Below are positions 20,169 through 29,819 of a stretch of 64,000 nucleotides of DNA, one piece after another; the first letter of the stretch is position 1; each line of letters begins with the position of its first letter. The notes below the pieces were generated by a model that did no database searches, was not told the origin of the DNA, and was given only the letters and a program-made list of their open reading frames with translations. Origin of the DNA: an uncultured Pelagibacteraceae bacterium (GTDB lineage: Bacteria; Pseudomonadota; Alphaproteobacteria; Pelagibacterales; Pelagibacteraceae); assembly GCA_902576815.1 (NCBI GenBank), contig CACGWQ010000003.1, forward strand, positions 1 to 64,000. Reading direction: 5' to 3'. The position numbers were made by a program, and so were the translations under genes.

Positions 20169-20252
20169 ATGGGATACCCTAAAAAGCATAGAGGCCGAAG
20201 GAAAATGGGCTCTAAAAAAAGACGAGCAAGAAAGAAAAATAAGAAAAAATAG
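20169..20252 (+). CDS. 27-aa extremely basic microprotein
   Basis: Own translation: MGYPKKHRGRRKMGSKKRRARKKNKKK*; AGGAG 3 nt upstream of the ATG. Confidence 0.6.
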   Translation: MGYPKKHRGRRKMGSKKRRARKKNKKK

Positions 20253-20266
20253 AAAAAATAAATTAA

Positions 20267-20902
20267 ATGCTTAAATACATCAAAGCATTTGCCATAGGCT
20301 GTTTTATAATTCCCATATTAACAGTTACAGTTTCCTACTTAATATCCATACATTTAGATTTAGTTCCTAAATGTATTCCTTTCTTTGAAGGCTGTACATC
20401 TATTTCGAGAACAGGAAGGTATGAACCAGTAAAATATTATTTTAAGTTTTTTATGTTTATATATGTTTTATTTTTATTTTTTTATTGGAATTGTTTAATT
20501 AGTTTCATACAAAAAGAGAATAAAATACTTTTATATACTTTATCATTTTTTAGCTTAATTTTTTTAATTTTATATTTAATTTTTCTAGGAGAGGGAAAGA
20601 CATATGAGTTTTTTAGAAGAATTGGTATATATATATATATTTTATTTATAATTTTTACTCAATATTTTGTATCGAGGAGAATTATTAAGAATAAAGATTT
20701 TTTAAAAGATAAGTTTGATTTTAAATATGTTAAATTAAAAAATTTATTAAGTCTATTTTTAATAATAGTTGGCGTTTTGCTGCTGCCAGTTTTAATTATA
20801 AAAATCGATGAATTTCCAAATATTAAAAATATAATATCTTGGAACTATTTTGTTTTAGTTCAGTTGTATTTTCTAATATCATATTTTTCTTTAAAAAGTT
20901 AG
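20267..20902 (+). CDS. Predicted multi-TM membrane protein
   Basis: Intact 211-aa ORF, strongly hydrophobic. Confidence 0.65.
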   Translation: MLKYIKAFAIGCFIIPILTVTVSYLISIHLDLVPKCIPFFEGCTSISRTGRYEPVKYYFKFFMFIYVLFLFFYWNCLISFIQKENKILLYTLSFFSLIFLILYLIFLGEGKTYEFFRRIGIYIYILFIIFTQYFVSRRIIKNKDFLKDKFDFKYVKLKNLLSLFLIIVGVLLLPVLIIKIDEFPNIKNIISWNYFVLVQLYFLISYFSLKS

Positions 20903-22014
20903 GTAATCCAACCTCCACCAAGAACTTTGTGACCATATTGATCTTCTTTATAAAAAACACATGCTTGTCCAGGTGAAATACCATCTTCTGGGTAATCTAA
21001 TTTTACCTCCGCTTTATCATCGTTTAAAATATTTACATTAGCACTTAATAGTTTGCCTGTAGATCTTACTTTGACAAGAATATTTTCACCTAATTCATTC
21101 TTTTCAGATAGTAGATTTATTTTTTTTAAATTAATTTTCTTTTTCCCAAGATGCTCTCTTCCGCCAACAATTATCTCATTATTTTCAGCATCAATTTTAA
21201 TTACATATAATGCTTCTTTATCAGCTACTTTTATTCCTTTTCTTTGTCCAATAGTAAAGTTGATAATTCCATCATGCACACCAATTACATCGCCATTTAA
21301 ATTTTTAATGTTCCCTTTTTTTAATGAGTCTGGTTTAAATTTTTTTATTACTGATGAATAATCTCCATTAGGAACAAAACATATATCTTGACTATCTGGT
21401 TTATCTGCAACGTTTAAACTTAGTTTTTTGGCGATGTCTCTAGTTTCTTTTTTTAACATTCCACCCAATGGAAATCGTAAATAATTTAATTGTTCTCTTG
21501 TAGTGTTGAATAGAAAATAACTTTGATCTCTATTTTCATCTATTGCTCTATACATATTATTTTTTTCATTAATTGTTATATTTTTTACATAATGACCTGT
21601 GATCAAAGCATCAGCTTTTAAATCTTTAGCAACTTCATACAAATCTTTAAATTTGACAGTTTGATTACACTGTACGCATGGTATTGGAGTTTCTCCTTTT
21701 AAGTAACTTTCAACAAAATTATCAATAACTCCTTGCTTAAATTTATCTTGGTAATAAAGAATTTTATGATCGATATCTAATTTATGAGCAACTCTTTTTG
21801 CGTCTATAACGTCTTGTCCTGAACAACATACTTTTGATTTAACTACCTCTTGGCTATCATTGTAAAGTTTTAAAGTTATTCCAGTAACATTGTAACCTTG
21901 CATTTTCATCAAGCCAGCAACTGTAGATGAGTCCACACCACCTGACATAGCTACAATTACTTTTGTATCAGAAGGTTTCTTATCTAATCCAATTGAGTTT
22001 AACTCTAAATTCAT
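20899..22014 (-). CDS. mnmA: tRNA-specific 2-thiouridylase
   Basis: [49 protein letters not shown]. Confidence 0.97.
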   Translation of the reverse strand: MNLELNSIGLDKKPSDTKVIVAMSGGVDSSTVAGLMKMQGYNVTGITLKLYNDSQEVVKSKVCCSGQDVIDAKRVAHKLDIDHKILYYQDKFKQGVIDNFVESYLKGETPIPCVQCNQTVKFKDLYEVAKDLKADALITGHYVKNITINEKNNMYRAIDENRDQSYFLFNTTREQLNYLRFPLGGMLKKETRDIAKKLSLNVADKPDSQDICFVPNGDYSSVIKKFKPDSLKKGNIKNLNGDVIGVHDGIINFTIGQRKGIKVADKEALYVIKIDAENNEIIVGGREHLGKKKINLKKINLLSEKNELGENILVKVRSTGKLLSANVNILNDDKAEVKLDYPEDGISPGQACVFYKEDQYGHKVLGGGWIT

Positions 22015-22055
22015 GTGGTGGTATTTATACTCATTTCTATTATAAGTAAAATTAA

Positions 22056-22223
22056 ATGATTTTAGATTTTGAACCGGGTGATAAAGTTATAAATCCTAAT
22101 AATAAAGATTGGGGAATAGGACAAGTACAGTCAATTATTAAGGAAAAAGTAACAGTGAATTTCGAAAATGTGGGAAAAAAAGTTATCAATGCTAAAAATA
22201 TTGAATTAGAAAAATTAGAATAA
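22056..22223 (+). CDS. 55-aa DUF3553-like protein
   Basis: Own translation: [55 protein letters not shown]; stop abuts the cysQ ATG. Confidence 0.75.
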   Translation: MILDFEPGDKVINPNNKDWGIGQVQSIIKEKVTVNFENVGKKVINAKNIELEKLE

Positions 22224-22994
22224 ATGAAACAATTCGAAATAAAAGAAACTATTGAAAAACTGATTGATACTTTTTTATATGCAGGGAAAGTTTCAATAGA
22301 ATTAAGGGAAAAAGGATTAATAAAAAAAATTAAGGAAGATAACACACCTGTTAGCAATGGTGATCTTGAAGTTAATAGAATTTTAATTAAAAAAATAAAT
22401 GATTTAACTCCCCAAATACCCATTGTATCAGAAGAAACTAGTCATAATAAATCCAAGAAAGATCTAAAAAATTTTTGGCTAATAGATCCAATTGATGGAA
22501 CTTATGATTACATTAATGATCTTGATGAATTTACTTTAAATGCTGGTTTAATTATTAATAATCGAGCAGTAGCAGGTATAATATATGCACCTGCTAAAAA
22601 TAGATTATTTTATTCTTATGAGAAAGGTTGTTCATTTGAAATAATTAATAATAAACATGTAAAATTAGACTGTTCAAAGATTTCAAATAATAAACTTAAA
22701 TTTGTGTCATATTCAAATAAACTAAAACCTGAAATTAATAAAATATATCAATCAATGAATGTTGCTGAATTTAAAAGGATGAAAAGTTCTTTAAAATTTT
22801 GTGTTATAGCTTCCAATGAATACGATGGCTATGTAGCAGAGCCTAGAGCATGTGAATGGGATATAGCAGCTGGGCATGCTATTCTTGAAAATGCAGGGGG
22901 TATAGTTACAGATTTTGAGGGAAAAGAAATACTTTACGGAAAAGAAAATTTTAAAAATCCTAGTATAATTTTGAAAAGAAATAAAAATATATAA
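22224..22994 (+). CDS. cysQ: 3'(2'),5'-bisphosphate nucleotidase / inositol monophosphatase family
   Basis: PIVSEE, FWLIDPIDGTYDYI, CEWDIAAGHAILENAGG. Confidence 0.88.
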   Translation: MKQFEIKETIEKLIDTFLYAGKVSIELREKGLIKKIKEDNTPVSNGDLEVNRILIKKINDLTPQIPIVSEETSHNKSKKDLKNFWLIDPIDGTYDYINDLDEFTLNAGLIINNRAVAGIIYAPAKNRLFYSYEKGCSFEIINNKHVKLDCSKISNNKLKFVSYSNKLKPEINKIYQSMNVAEFKRMKSSLKFCVIASNEYDGYVAEPRACEWDIAAGHAILENAGGIVTDFEGKEILYGKENFKNPSIILKRNKNI

Positions 22995-23143
22995 TGAGTG
23001 AACAATTAAGAATAATATTAATTATAATAGTTTCTGTATCAATTTTTGGATTAATAGTATTTGTGATGGTGAAAAACTATATTAAAAGTAAAATTCAGTA
23101 TTATTTAGAAGAAAAGAATAAAAAATCTAAAGAAGATTTATAA
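22994..23143 (+). CDS. 49-aa small single-TM protein
   Basis: Own translation: MSEQLRIILIIIVSVSIFGLIVFVMVKNYIKSKIQYYLEEKNKKSKEDL*; start overlaps cysQ stop. Confidence 0.55.
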   Translation: MSEQLRIILIIIVSVSIFGLIVFVMVKNYIKSKIQYYLEEKNKKSKEDL

Positions 23144-23729
23144 TTTTCAAATATTCCTCTTTATCTAGTTCCATTACTCTTCTAGAAACCTCAAAATCAA
23201 ATCCAGATCTTGCTAATATACCAATATCTTTTTTATAGAATAAAGGTCTATTATCTTCAGTTCTTGAAGGACCAATTCTTTTTTTTTTACAAACTTTTAT
23301 GGCTGAAAAAAAATCTTGATCTTCATTATTTTCATTAATTTGTTCAATTGTATTTTTTATGTATTTCTCCCCAACTCCTTTGCTTATTAAATAATTTCTA
23401 ATCTTATTTATTGATGAACCTCTTTGGATTAGACTTTTTGCTTTTGTTTCTGAATAAAATTTATCATTTATAAATTTAGATTTTTCTAAATCTTCAGCTA
23501 CAATCTCGATTAGATCTGAAATATTGCTTCTTTTAACGTTATCAACTTTAGATCTTAAATATTTCTTTAAAAGATATGTTTTTAGCTGTTGTTTTGATGG
23601 TGCAAATTTTTCTACATAATTAAGTGCAAAGTTGCGCATTTCATCAATTGTCGCTTCTAAGTTTTTTTTTTTATTTTTTATAGGAATCATTATTGCATTT
23701 AATATAATATAACCCTGATGATTGAACAA
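23127..23729 (-). CDS. recX: RecX-family regulatory protein (true start probably near 23690)
   Basis: YLLKKYLRSK, LIQRGSSINKIRNYLISKGVGEKYI, GFDFEVSRRVM. Confidence 0.75.
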   Translation of the reverse strand: MFNHQGYIILNAIMIPIKNKKKNLEATIDEMRNFALNYVEKFAPSKQQLKTYLLKKYLRSKVDNVKRSNISDLIEIVAEDLEKSKFINDKFYSETKAKSLIQRGSSINKIRNYLISKGVGEKYIKNTIEQINENNEDQDFFSAIKVCKKKRIGPSRTEDNRPLFYKKDIGILARSGFDFEVSRRVMELDKEEYLKIINLL

Positions 23730-24191
23730 ATATCTGCATTTTTTACAGTAGAAATGATCTATATGTGGTTGAATATAGGTGTAATACCTTTTTGGTTAAT
23801 GCTTATTATTTTTCCACAAACTAAAGTTTGTGGTTTATTTGTTACATCAATAATTCCAACATTTATTTTGGCAAGTGTTTATGTTTATCTATTATATATA
23901 TTCTTTTTTGCTGGATATGATTTTGATAAAAACTTTATTTTATATTTAAGTTTTTATGATCTAGCTGAGCTTTTTGAGAATAATGAGTTTTTAATTTTAT
24001 TTTGGACGCACTTCTTAGCTATAAATTTGTTTTGTGGATCTTGGATTGTTAGAGATAGCCAGAGGTTTTATATGTCAAAAATTCTAGTCTTTTTTCCTTT
24101 AATAATCACATATTTTATTGGTCCTTTAGGATTATTTATATACTGGGTGATAAGAATTTTTTTCGCAAAGAGAATAAGTTTATTTGATTAA
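23718..24191 (+). CDS. Membrane protein, ABA4-like/unknown
   Basis: Intact 157-aa hydrophobic ORF, SWIVRDSQRFYMSKILVFFPLIITYFIGPLGLFIYWVIR. Confidence 0.65.
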   Translation: MIEQISAFFTVEMIYMWLNIGVIPFWLMLIIFPQTKVCGLFVTSIIPTFILASVYVYLLYIFFFAGYDFDKNFILYLSFYDLAELFENNEFLILFWTHFLAINLFCGSWIVRDSQRFYMSKILVFFPLIITYFIGPLGLFIYWVIRIFFAKRISLFD

Positions 24192-24194
24192 TTT

Positions 24195-24581
24195 TTATTT
24201 CTCTACTTTAAAGCCACTGCTCTTCATTTGAGAAAAGCCACCATCTATATGTGAGGTTTTTTCAAACCCCATATCTTTCAATGATTTTGTAGCTAGTGCA
24301 GATCTTAGTCCACCTGCACAAAATAAAACCATTTCTTTGTTCATATCTATCTTGCCTTCTTTAAAGTAAGGACTATCTGGATCCATCCAAAACTCTAACA
24401 TTCCTCTAGGAATGTGATGAGAATTTTCTATTCTTCCCATTTTTTCAAGTTCTCGAATATCTCTTATGTCAATTAAGTTGCATTTATCACTGTTTACCAT
24501 CTCTAATGCTTCCGCTGGGGAAAGTGTCTTAATTTCTGTCAAAGCTTCTGCGACCAATGTTTGTGCTGATTTAATGCTCAT
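24195..24581 (-). CDS. Rhodanese-like protein
   Basis: NLIDIRDIRELEKMGRIENSHHIPRGMLEFW, LFCAGGLRSALATKSL. Confidence 0.9.
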   Translation of the reverse strand: MSIKSAQTLVAEALTEIKTLSPAEALEMVNSDKCNLIDIRDIRELEKMGRIENSHHIPRGMLEFWMDPDSPYFKEGKIDMNKEMVLFCAGGLRSALATKSLKDMGFEKTSHIDGGFSQMKSSGFKVEK

Positions 24582-24624
24582 AAAGGTTTAATACATCATT
24601 ATAAATTTTAATCTACGAAAAAAT

Positions 24625-25074
24625 ATGCCAAATAAAGCTCCTAATTTCAAAATCCCATCAACTAATTCAAAACTTTTAGAGCTAAAAAAAATAAAAAGTA
24701 AATATAAAGTTTTATATTTCTATCCAAAAGATAATACACCAGGCTGCACAGTTGAAACAAAAGACTTCAATTCTCTACTTTCACAATTTAAAAAATTAAA
24801 CTGTGAAGTTATTGGTGTTTCTAAAGATAGTATGGAAAGTCATGAAAAATTTAGAGATAAATTCAAAATTAAGTTTGATTTAGTAGCAGACGTAAAAAAA
24901 GAAGCGATTAAAGCATATAAAGTTTGGGGTAAAAAAAAATTCATGGGTAGAGAATTTATGGGATTAATAAGAAGCACATTTTTATTAAAAGATGACAAAA
25001 TTATTAAAGAATGGCGTTCAGTAAAAGTTAAAGACCACGCAAAAGAAGTGTTAGAATTTTTAAAAACAGTTTAA
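24625..25074 (+). CDS. bcp: Thioredoxin-dependent peroxiredoxin, Bcp/PrxQ type
   Basis: YFYPKDNTPGCTVETKDF. Confidence 0.92.
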   Translation: MPNKAPNFKIPSTNSKLLELKKIKSKYKVLYFYPKDNTPGCTVETKDFNSLLSQFKKLNCEVIGVSKDSMESHEKFRDKFKIKFDLVADVKKEAIKAYKVWGKKKFMGREFMGLIRSTFLLKDDKIIKEWRSVKVKDHAKEVLEFLKTV

Positions 25075-25077
25075 TAA

Positions 25078-25105
25078 AAAAAGGCCCCATTTACGGGGCC
25101 TTTTT
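25078..25105. terminator. Bidirectional intrinsic terminator between convergent bcp and amtB
   Basis: AAAAAGGCCCC-atttac-GGGGCCTTTTT. Confidence 0.92.
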
Positions 25106-25128
25106 ATTTTAACTTAAGGGAGTTAAAT

Positions 25129-26430
25129 TTAGTCTCTTATTGCATAAGCGATAACACCAGTTTCGGTAACATCCGTACCTTTTAGCTCGGCTTCTTTACT
25201 CAATCTTATACCCATAGTGTTTTTCATAATTGCCCAAACTATATAGGCAACCACAAATACAAATGCATTAATTGATAATACACCGATTAACTGTGCGCTA
25301 AAGTTTGCATCAGAATTTGTTAATGGAACTGCAAGTGTTCCCCAAATTCCAGCAAACAAGTGAGCAGGTACTGCACCAACAACATCATCAATTTTAAAAT
25401 TGAAAAGAAGTTTAGTTCCAAACACAACTATAATTCCTCCAATCGCACCAATGAATATTGCTGCAATAGGTGCTGGAGCTAATGGTTCAGCTGTAATTGC
25501 TACTAGTCCACCAATTGCACCATTAAGCATTTGTACTACATCAGTTTTACCAGCTAGTAATCTAGTCATAACTGCTGCAGCTAAAACACCACCACACGCT
25601 GCTAAGTTAGTATTAATAAAGATATTTGATACAGCAACTGCATCATCGAAAGTTCCCATAGCAAGCTGTGAACCACCGTTGAAACCAAACCAACCTAACC
25701 ATAAAATGAATACTCCAACTGTAACTAAAGGTATAGATGAAGCTGCAAATGGTTTCATTGGTTTTGCTGCACCTGATTTATCAAATCTTCCTGTTCTTGC
25801 ACCTAATAGTATTGCTCCTGCTAATGCAGCCGCTCCACCAGTAGAGTGTACAAGAGTTGAACCAGCAAAGTCAGAGAAACCTAAAGTAGCTAACCAGCCA
25901 CCACCCCACTGCCATCCCATGACAATTGGATAAATAATTCCTGATAAAATTGCTGCGAATAAGAAGAATGGCCATAATTTAATTCTTTCTGCTAACGTAC
26001 CAGATACAATTGATACTGTTGTTGCACAGAATACCATTTGGAAATACCAATCCGATCCATCTGCATAACCTGTATCAACCTTACTTGCATCAGACCACGG
26101 AGTGAATGTTCCTATATAGCCACCTTCTGGAATTCCATATGCTAGATTATATCCAACCATCCAGAACATAATTCCAGCTATTGAATATAAACCGATATTT
26201 TTCGCACAAATTACAGATACACTCTTAGAAGTTACCATTCCTGATTCTAGCATTGCAAATCCACAAGCCATAAACATGACTAGAAAACCACAAACTAAAA
26301 ATAAAAATGAATTAAAAATTGCTTGAACTTCTGCGGAGACTGTAGTTTCAGCGAAACCCGTACTTGTCATACTTAATAAGAAAATTAAACTTACTAAGGG
26401 ACTAACAAGTTTTTTTAAATGTTTTGTCAT
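25129..26430 (-). CDS. amtB: Ammonium transporter
   Basis: Signal peptide; FLVMFMACGFAMLESGMV, GGAAALAGAILLG; ammonium transporter family. Confidence 0.95.
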   Translation of the reverse strand: MTKHLKKLVSPLVSLIFLLSMTSTGFAETTVSAEVQAIFNSFLFLVCGFLVMFMACGFAMLESGMVTSKSVSVICAKNIGLYSIAGIMFWMVGYNLAYGIPEGGYIGTFTPWSDASKVDTGYADGSDWYFQMVFCATTVSIVSGTLAERIKLWPFFLFAAILSGIIYPIVMGWQWGGGWLATLGFSDFAGSTLVHSTGGAAALAGAILLGARTGRFDKSGAAKPMKPFAASSIPLVTVGVFILWLGWFGFNGGSQLAMGTFDDAVAVSNIFINTNLAACGGVLAAAVMTRLLAGKTDVVQMLNGAIGGLVAITAEPLAPAPIAAIFIGAIGGIIVVFGTKLLFNFKIDDVVGAVPAHLFAGIWGTLAVPLTNSDANFSAQLIGVLSINAFVFVVAYIVWAIMKNTMGIRLSKEAELKGTDVTETGVIAYAIRD

Positions 26431-26525
26431 TTAACCTCCAATGTTAAAAAGAGGTTCTTATAATTTAAAATAAATAAAAACTAATGATTGTTGTTAAAAA
26501 TAGATATGCAGTTTTTGCATGTAGA

Positions 26526-26569
26526 AACAGCCTTTATTAAGAATTTTATCGTTCCTAAAAAAGGCTGTT
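26526..26569 (-). other. Long-loop hairpin downstream of HU gene
   Basis: Perfect 10-bp arms AACAGCCTTT / AAAGGCTGTT, 24-nt loop. Confidence 0.6.
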
Positions 26570-26578
26570 AAAAGAGTT

Positions 26579-26854
26579 TTACTTGTTAAATACTTCTTTA
26601 AGTGCTTTAGCAGGTAAAAACTTTACCTTTTGAGAAGCAGCGATTTGGATTTGCTCTCCAGTTCTTGGATTACGTCCAATTCGGGCTTTTCTTTTAGCCA
26701 CTTTATATGTACCAAAACCTGCAATCTTTACAGAATCGTCGTTTTTCAACGCATCTAGTATAGTATTCGTAATAGTATCAAAAGTACGCTCTGCATCTGC
26801 TTTACTTTGATTTAACGAACCAGCTAGCTTTGCTACTAATTGTTTTTTGTTCAT
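26579..26854 (-). CDS. hupB: HU-family DNA-binding protein
   Basis: GFGTYKVAKRKARIGRNPRTGEQIQIAASQKVKFLPAKALKEVF. Confidence 0.95.
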   Translation of the reverse strand: MNKKQLVAKLAGSLNQSKADAERTFDTITNTILDALKNDDSVKIAGFGTYKVAKRKARIGRNPRTGEQIQIAASQKVKFLPAKALKEVFNK

Positions 26855-26982
26855 TTTAGCTCCGGTTTTAAAGGTTTATGAAACTATACTTAACAAAATC
26901 ATTGACAATTCAAGCTTTTTTTTAGTATATATTTTTTTTTGAACAACAATATATAGTGGTAAAAAAAGTCAATAAATACAAT

Positions 26983-27005
26983 GCTTTTTTAGCTATTAAA
27001 AAAGC
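26983..27005 (-). terminator. Hairpin downstream of rseP
   Basis: 9-bp stem GCTTTTTTA-gctat-TAAAAAAGC directly after rseP stop. Confidence 0.5.
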
Positions 27006-27006
27006 C

Positions 27007-28116
27007 TTAAAATAAGCCTAAATCTTTAAGGTCGTTAAATGTTGCGAAAAACATCAAAGATAACAATAAAAACATTCCGATTCGAAAAAAACCTTCCTGC
27101 GTTTTTTGACTTAAAGGGCGACCTAAAACTTTTTCAAATGCATAAAACATCAGATGTCCTCCATCTAATAAAGGTATAGGAAATAAGTTAATTAGTCCTA
27201 AACTTATAGAAATATATGCCATCATACTGACAAAAGGTATAATTCCAAATTCTGCAACTTGACCAGAAATTTTAGCAATTCTAATTGGACCACCCAATTG
27301 AGAACTGTCCCCTGCTCCTGTAAACATTGATCCAAGATATTTAAGTGATGAAGTTGTTACAAAATAAACTTCATTAAATGATTGAAGCAAAGCTTGTGCA
27401 GGTCCAAGTTTTTTGTGTGTTATTTGATTGTTATAAGGACTAAGTTTAATACCTACCATCCTTTTCTTTAATTTGTTTCCTAATTCATCAACGCTATCAA
27501 CAAAATTTGGCTTAACTTTTAAAATTATCTCCTGGTCATATCTTGAAACTTTAAAATCAATAAATTCTGATGTTGACATTGCTATTAATTTAGAAACATC
27601 AAGAATACTCTCTACTTTTGTATCATCTATTTCAATAATAACATCATTTTTTTGCATACCAGCAACTTCTGCTGGACTATCTTTTAATACTTCATCAATT
27701 ACAGCTGGCGTAAAATCTTTACCCGCAAACATGTATATGAAAGTAAAAATGACTAAAGCTAATATAAAATTAGCCAATGGTCCTCCAGCAACAATTAATG
27801 CTCTTTGATAAAGAGGTTTTGTTACAAACAATTTATGTTGGTCTTCTTTGCTATATTTTTTTAGTAGCTCCTCTTGATCTGCTTGTGAAAATACATTCCT
27901 ATCTCCGAAAAATTTTACATAACCGCCTAATGGTATCCAACAAACTTTCCATCTTGTTCCTGATTTATCGTTCCATCCAAATAATTCTCGACCAAAACCT
28001 ATCGAAAAATCTGTTACACCAACACCATATCTTTTTGCAAAATAATAGTGTCCATATTCGTGAATGAAAACGACAACAGCAATTAATATAATAAATGGAA
28101 ATACAAAATTAAGCAT
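27007..28116 (-). CDS. rseP: Site-2 zinc metalloprotease
   Basis: HEYGHYYFAKRYGV, PDZ region, NLFPIPLLDGGHLMFY. Confidence 0.93.
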   Translation of the reverse strand: MLNFVFPFIILIAVVVFIHEYGHYYFAKRYGVGVTDFSIGFGRELFGWNDKSGTRWKVCWIPLGGYVKFFGDRNVFSQADQEELLKKYSKEDQHKLFVTKPLYQRALIVAGGPLANFILALVIFTFIYMFAGKDFTPAVIDEVLKDSPAEVAGMQKNDVIIEIDDTKVESILDVSKLIAMSTSEFIDFKVSRYDQEIILKVKPNFVDSVDELGNKLKKRMVGIKLSPYNNQITHKKLGPAQALLQSFNEVYFVTTSSLKYLGSMFTGAGDSSQLGGPIRIAKISGQVAEFGIIPFVSMMAYISISLGLINLFPIPLLDGGHLMFYAFEKVLGRPLSQKTQEGFFRIGMFLLLSLMFFATFNDLKDLGLF

Positions 28117-28156
28117 TTTAAGATTATATAACAATTAAGTTTTTAATAAAGATCAA

Positions 28157-29587
28157 TTATTTCAGTTTCCATGCAATTATTGGTGATAAAGTTGCCGCAA
28201 TAAATGAACAAAATAAAAGAGATTGAGAAATATACGATGGTGCTAAATCCATTGGCAAAATTATGCCAAATAGTATTGATTTAGAAAAATCAGGACTTGG
28301 AAAAAATAATAGTCCTGCAATTAATCCTATTAATATAGAAACATAAGCATTTTTTTCATCATAAGATTTCGAATAAAAAGTATAAAAAACACTTAGAACA
28401 GCCGCACAACAAAATAAATCTGCTATTAGGAATAAATAAAGAATACTAAATCCTTTTGATGCAACAAAAAAAGCTATGACCGAAAGAAAAATAACAAATT
28501 GTTTTGAGATATTTAAATGATTATTTTTTAAATTTAATACTTTATCTACATCTACTATTACCAAACTTGAAATAGCATTTATTAAAGTATCAATACTACT
28601 AATTGTTAAAGAGATAGCTAAAATTATTACAATTACTGAAAATATTATTAAATTTTCTTTTAACAAAATTGAGAAAAATGCAAGATCAGGTATGACATTA
28701 GTATCTTGAGAGACTGCCACTAAACCACTAAATCCCATAAAAAAGACTATTGGTAATATTATTAAAAATGAAAATATTAAACTTTTTTTTAGAACATCGT
28801 AATTTTTTGCAGCATAAACTCTCTGCCAATTACCCTGATGAAATAAATTCGTTGCAGCAACAGCTATAAAAAAAGTTAAACCTGCAGTATAATTTGGAAG
28901 ATAGCTAAAACTTAACAAATGCGGATTATAATTTTTAATAATTTCAAAGTTAAAATCATTTGTTTTGATTGAAAAAATAAATATTAGACAAATTATTAAA
29001 AGAGCCATAAATACAAAAAATTGAATATTATCTGTAATTAATGATGCTCTTAACCCTCCATATAATGTATAAAATAACGAACATGTTATTACTATTAATG
29101 AAGTAATCCATAATTCAGTGCCAGATACGTAATTAATTAAAAAAGCAACAGCAGTAACTTCAGCAATTAAAAAGATTGTCATATAAAAAATAGAAAAAAC
29201 TAAAATAAGTTTATAAAGATTTGGTCCAAATCTTAATCTTATTATTTCAATAATACTTTTGCCTTGCGGATAACTAGTTCTAAATTTTTTACCAAGATAA
29301 ATTAAAATAAAGAGTGGAAATGCAGTCCCTAGTGAATAGCCAATCACTGCACCAATTCCTCCCCATGTTGCTGCTGATGCGGGTCCAAATAAAATCCAAG
29401 CACCAAGAGCAGAGGCAACAAGACTTGATGTTAAAGATAAAGTTCCAATTGAGCGGTTAGCAACTAAGTAATTGTTTAGTCCTTTAAATTTTTTTGAATA
29501 GTAGATGCCTACAAAAATAAACAACAAACTTAAAGTTATAATCAAAATAATTGCTGTTACTTGATTAATTATATTTAGGTTATTCAT
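28157..29587 (-). CDS. thiV: Sodium:solute symporter (SSS) family, putative thiamine-precursor (HMP) transporter
   Basis: SSS-family protein directly downstream of a TPP riboswitch. Confidence 0.75.
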   Translation of the reverse strand: MNNLNIINQVTAIILIITLSLLFIFVGIYYSKKFKGLNNYLVANRSIGTLSLTSSLVASALGAWILFGPASAATWGGIGAVIGYSLGTAFPLFILIYLGKKFRTSYPQGKSIIEIIRLRFGPNLYKLILVFSIFYMTIFLIAEVTAVAFLINYVSGTELWITSLIVITCSLFYTLYGGLRASLITDNIQFFVFMALLIICLIFIFSIKTNDFNFEIIKNYNPHLLSFSYLPNYTAGLTFFIAVAATNLFHQGNWQRVYAAKNYDVLKKSLIFSFLIILPIVFFMGFSGLVAVSQDTNVIPDLAFFSILLKENLIIFSVIVIILAISLTISSIDTLINAISSLVIVDVDKVLNLKNNHLNISKQFVIFLSVIAFFVASKGFSILYLFLIADLFCCAAVLSVFYTFYSKSYDEKNAYVSILIGLIAGLLFFPSPDFSKSILFGIILPMDLAPSYISQSLLFCSFIAATLSPIIAWKLK

Positions 29588-29589
29588 TT

Positions 29590-29656
29590 TTCCCTTTCTG
29601 AATTACCGGACAGGTTCAATGGGTTATTCTCAGCTAAAAAGCACCCCAAAGTCGTA
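29590..29656 (-). ncRNA. TPP riboswitch
   Basis: Minus strand: TTTGGGGTGC...AGCTGAGAATAACCCATTGAACCTGTCCGGTAATTCAGAAAGGGAAA, matching thi-box core elements (CUGAGA, ACCC-UGAACCUG, GGxUAAU-C, AGGGA). Confidence 0.93.
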
Positions 29657-29793
29657 ATAAATCATTAAATTTAAAATTTCAAGAAATTATCCTAGATTTT
29701 GCATTACTGATTAGACTAATTAGCATTGTATTTTCTGAGTTGATTGAATTAAATATAAAATTATTAATTCCCTTCTTTTAAGTTATAAATTTA

Positions 29794-29819
29794 TTAGGCT
29801 TTAAGAAATTAAAGCCTAA
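29794..29819 (-). terminator. Hairpin abutting the stop codon of the TauE-like gene
   Basis: 11-bp perfect stem TTAGGCTTTAA-gaaa-TTAAAGCCTAA. Confidence 0.6.

Noticed and set aside
20628-20645. TATATATA microsatellite-like tract
   Set aside because: Inside an intact ORF, encoding an IYIYI TM segment; expected in AT-rich DNA.
22052-22423. 123-aa minus-strand ORF
   Set aside because: Overlaps the better-supported DUF3553-like gene and cysQ; low-complexity Ser/Phe/Ile composition.
25400-25933. 177-aa plus-strand ORF antisense to amtB
   Set aside because: Lies wholly within a clear amtB CDS; its Ala/Pro/Ile-rich translation is typical of an antisense shadow frame.
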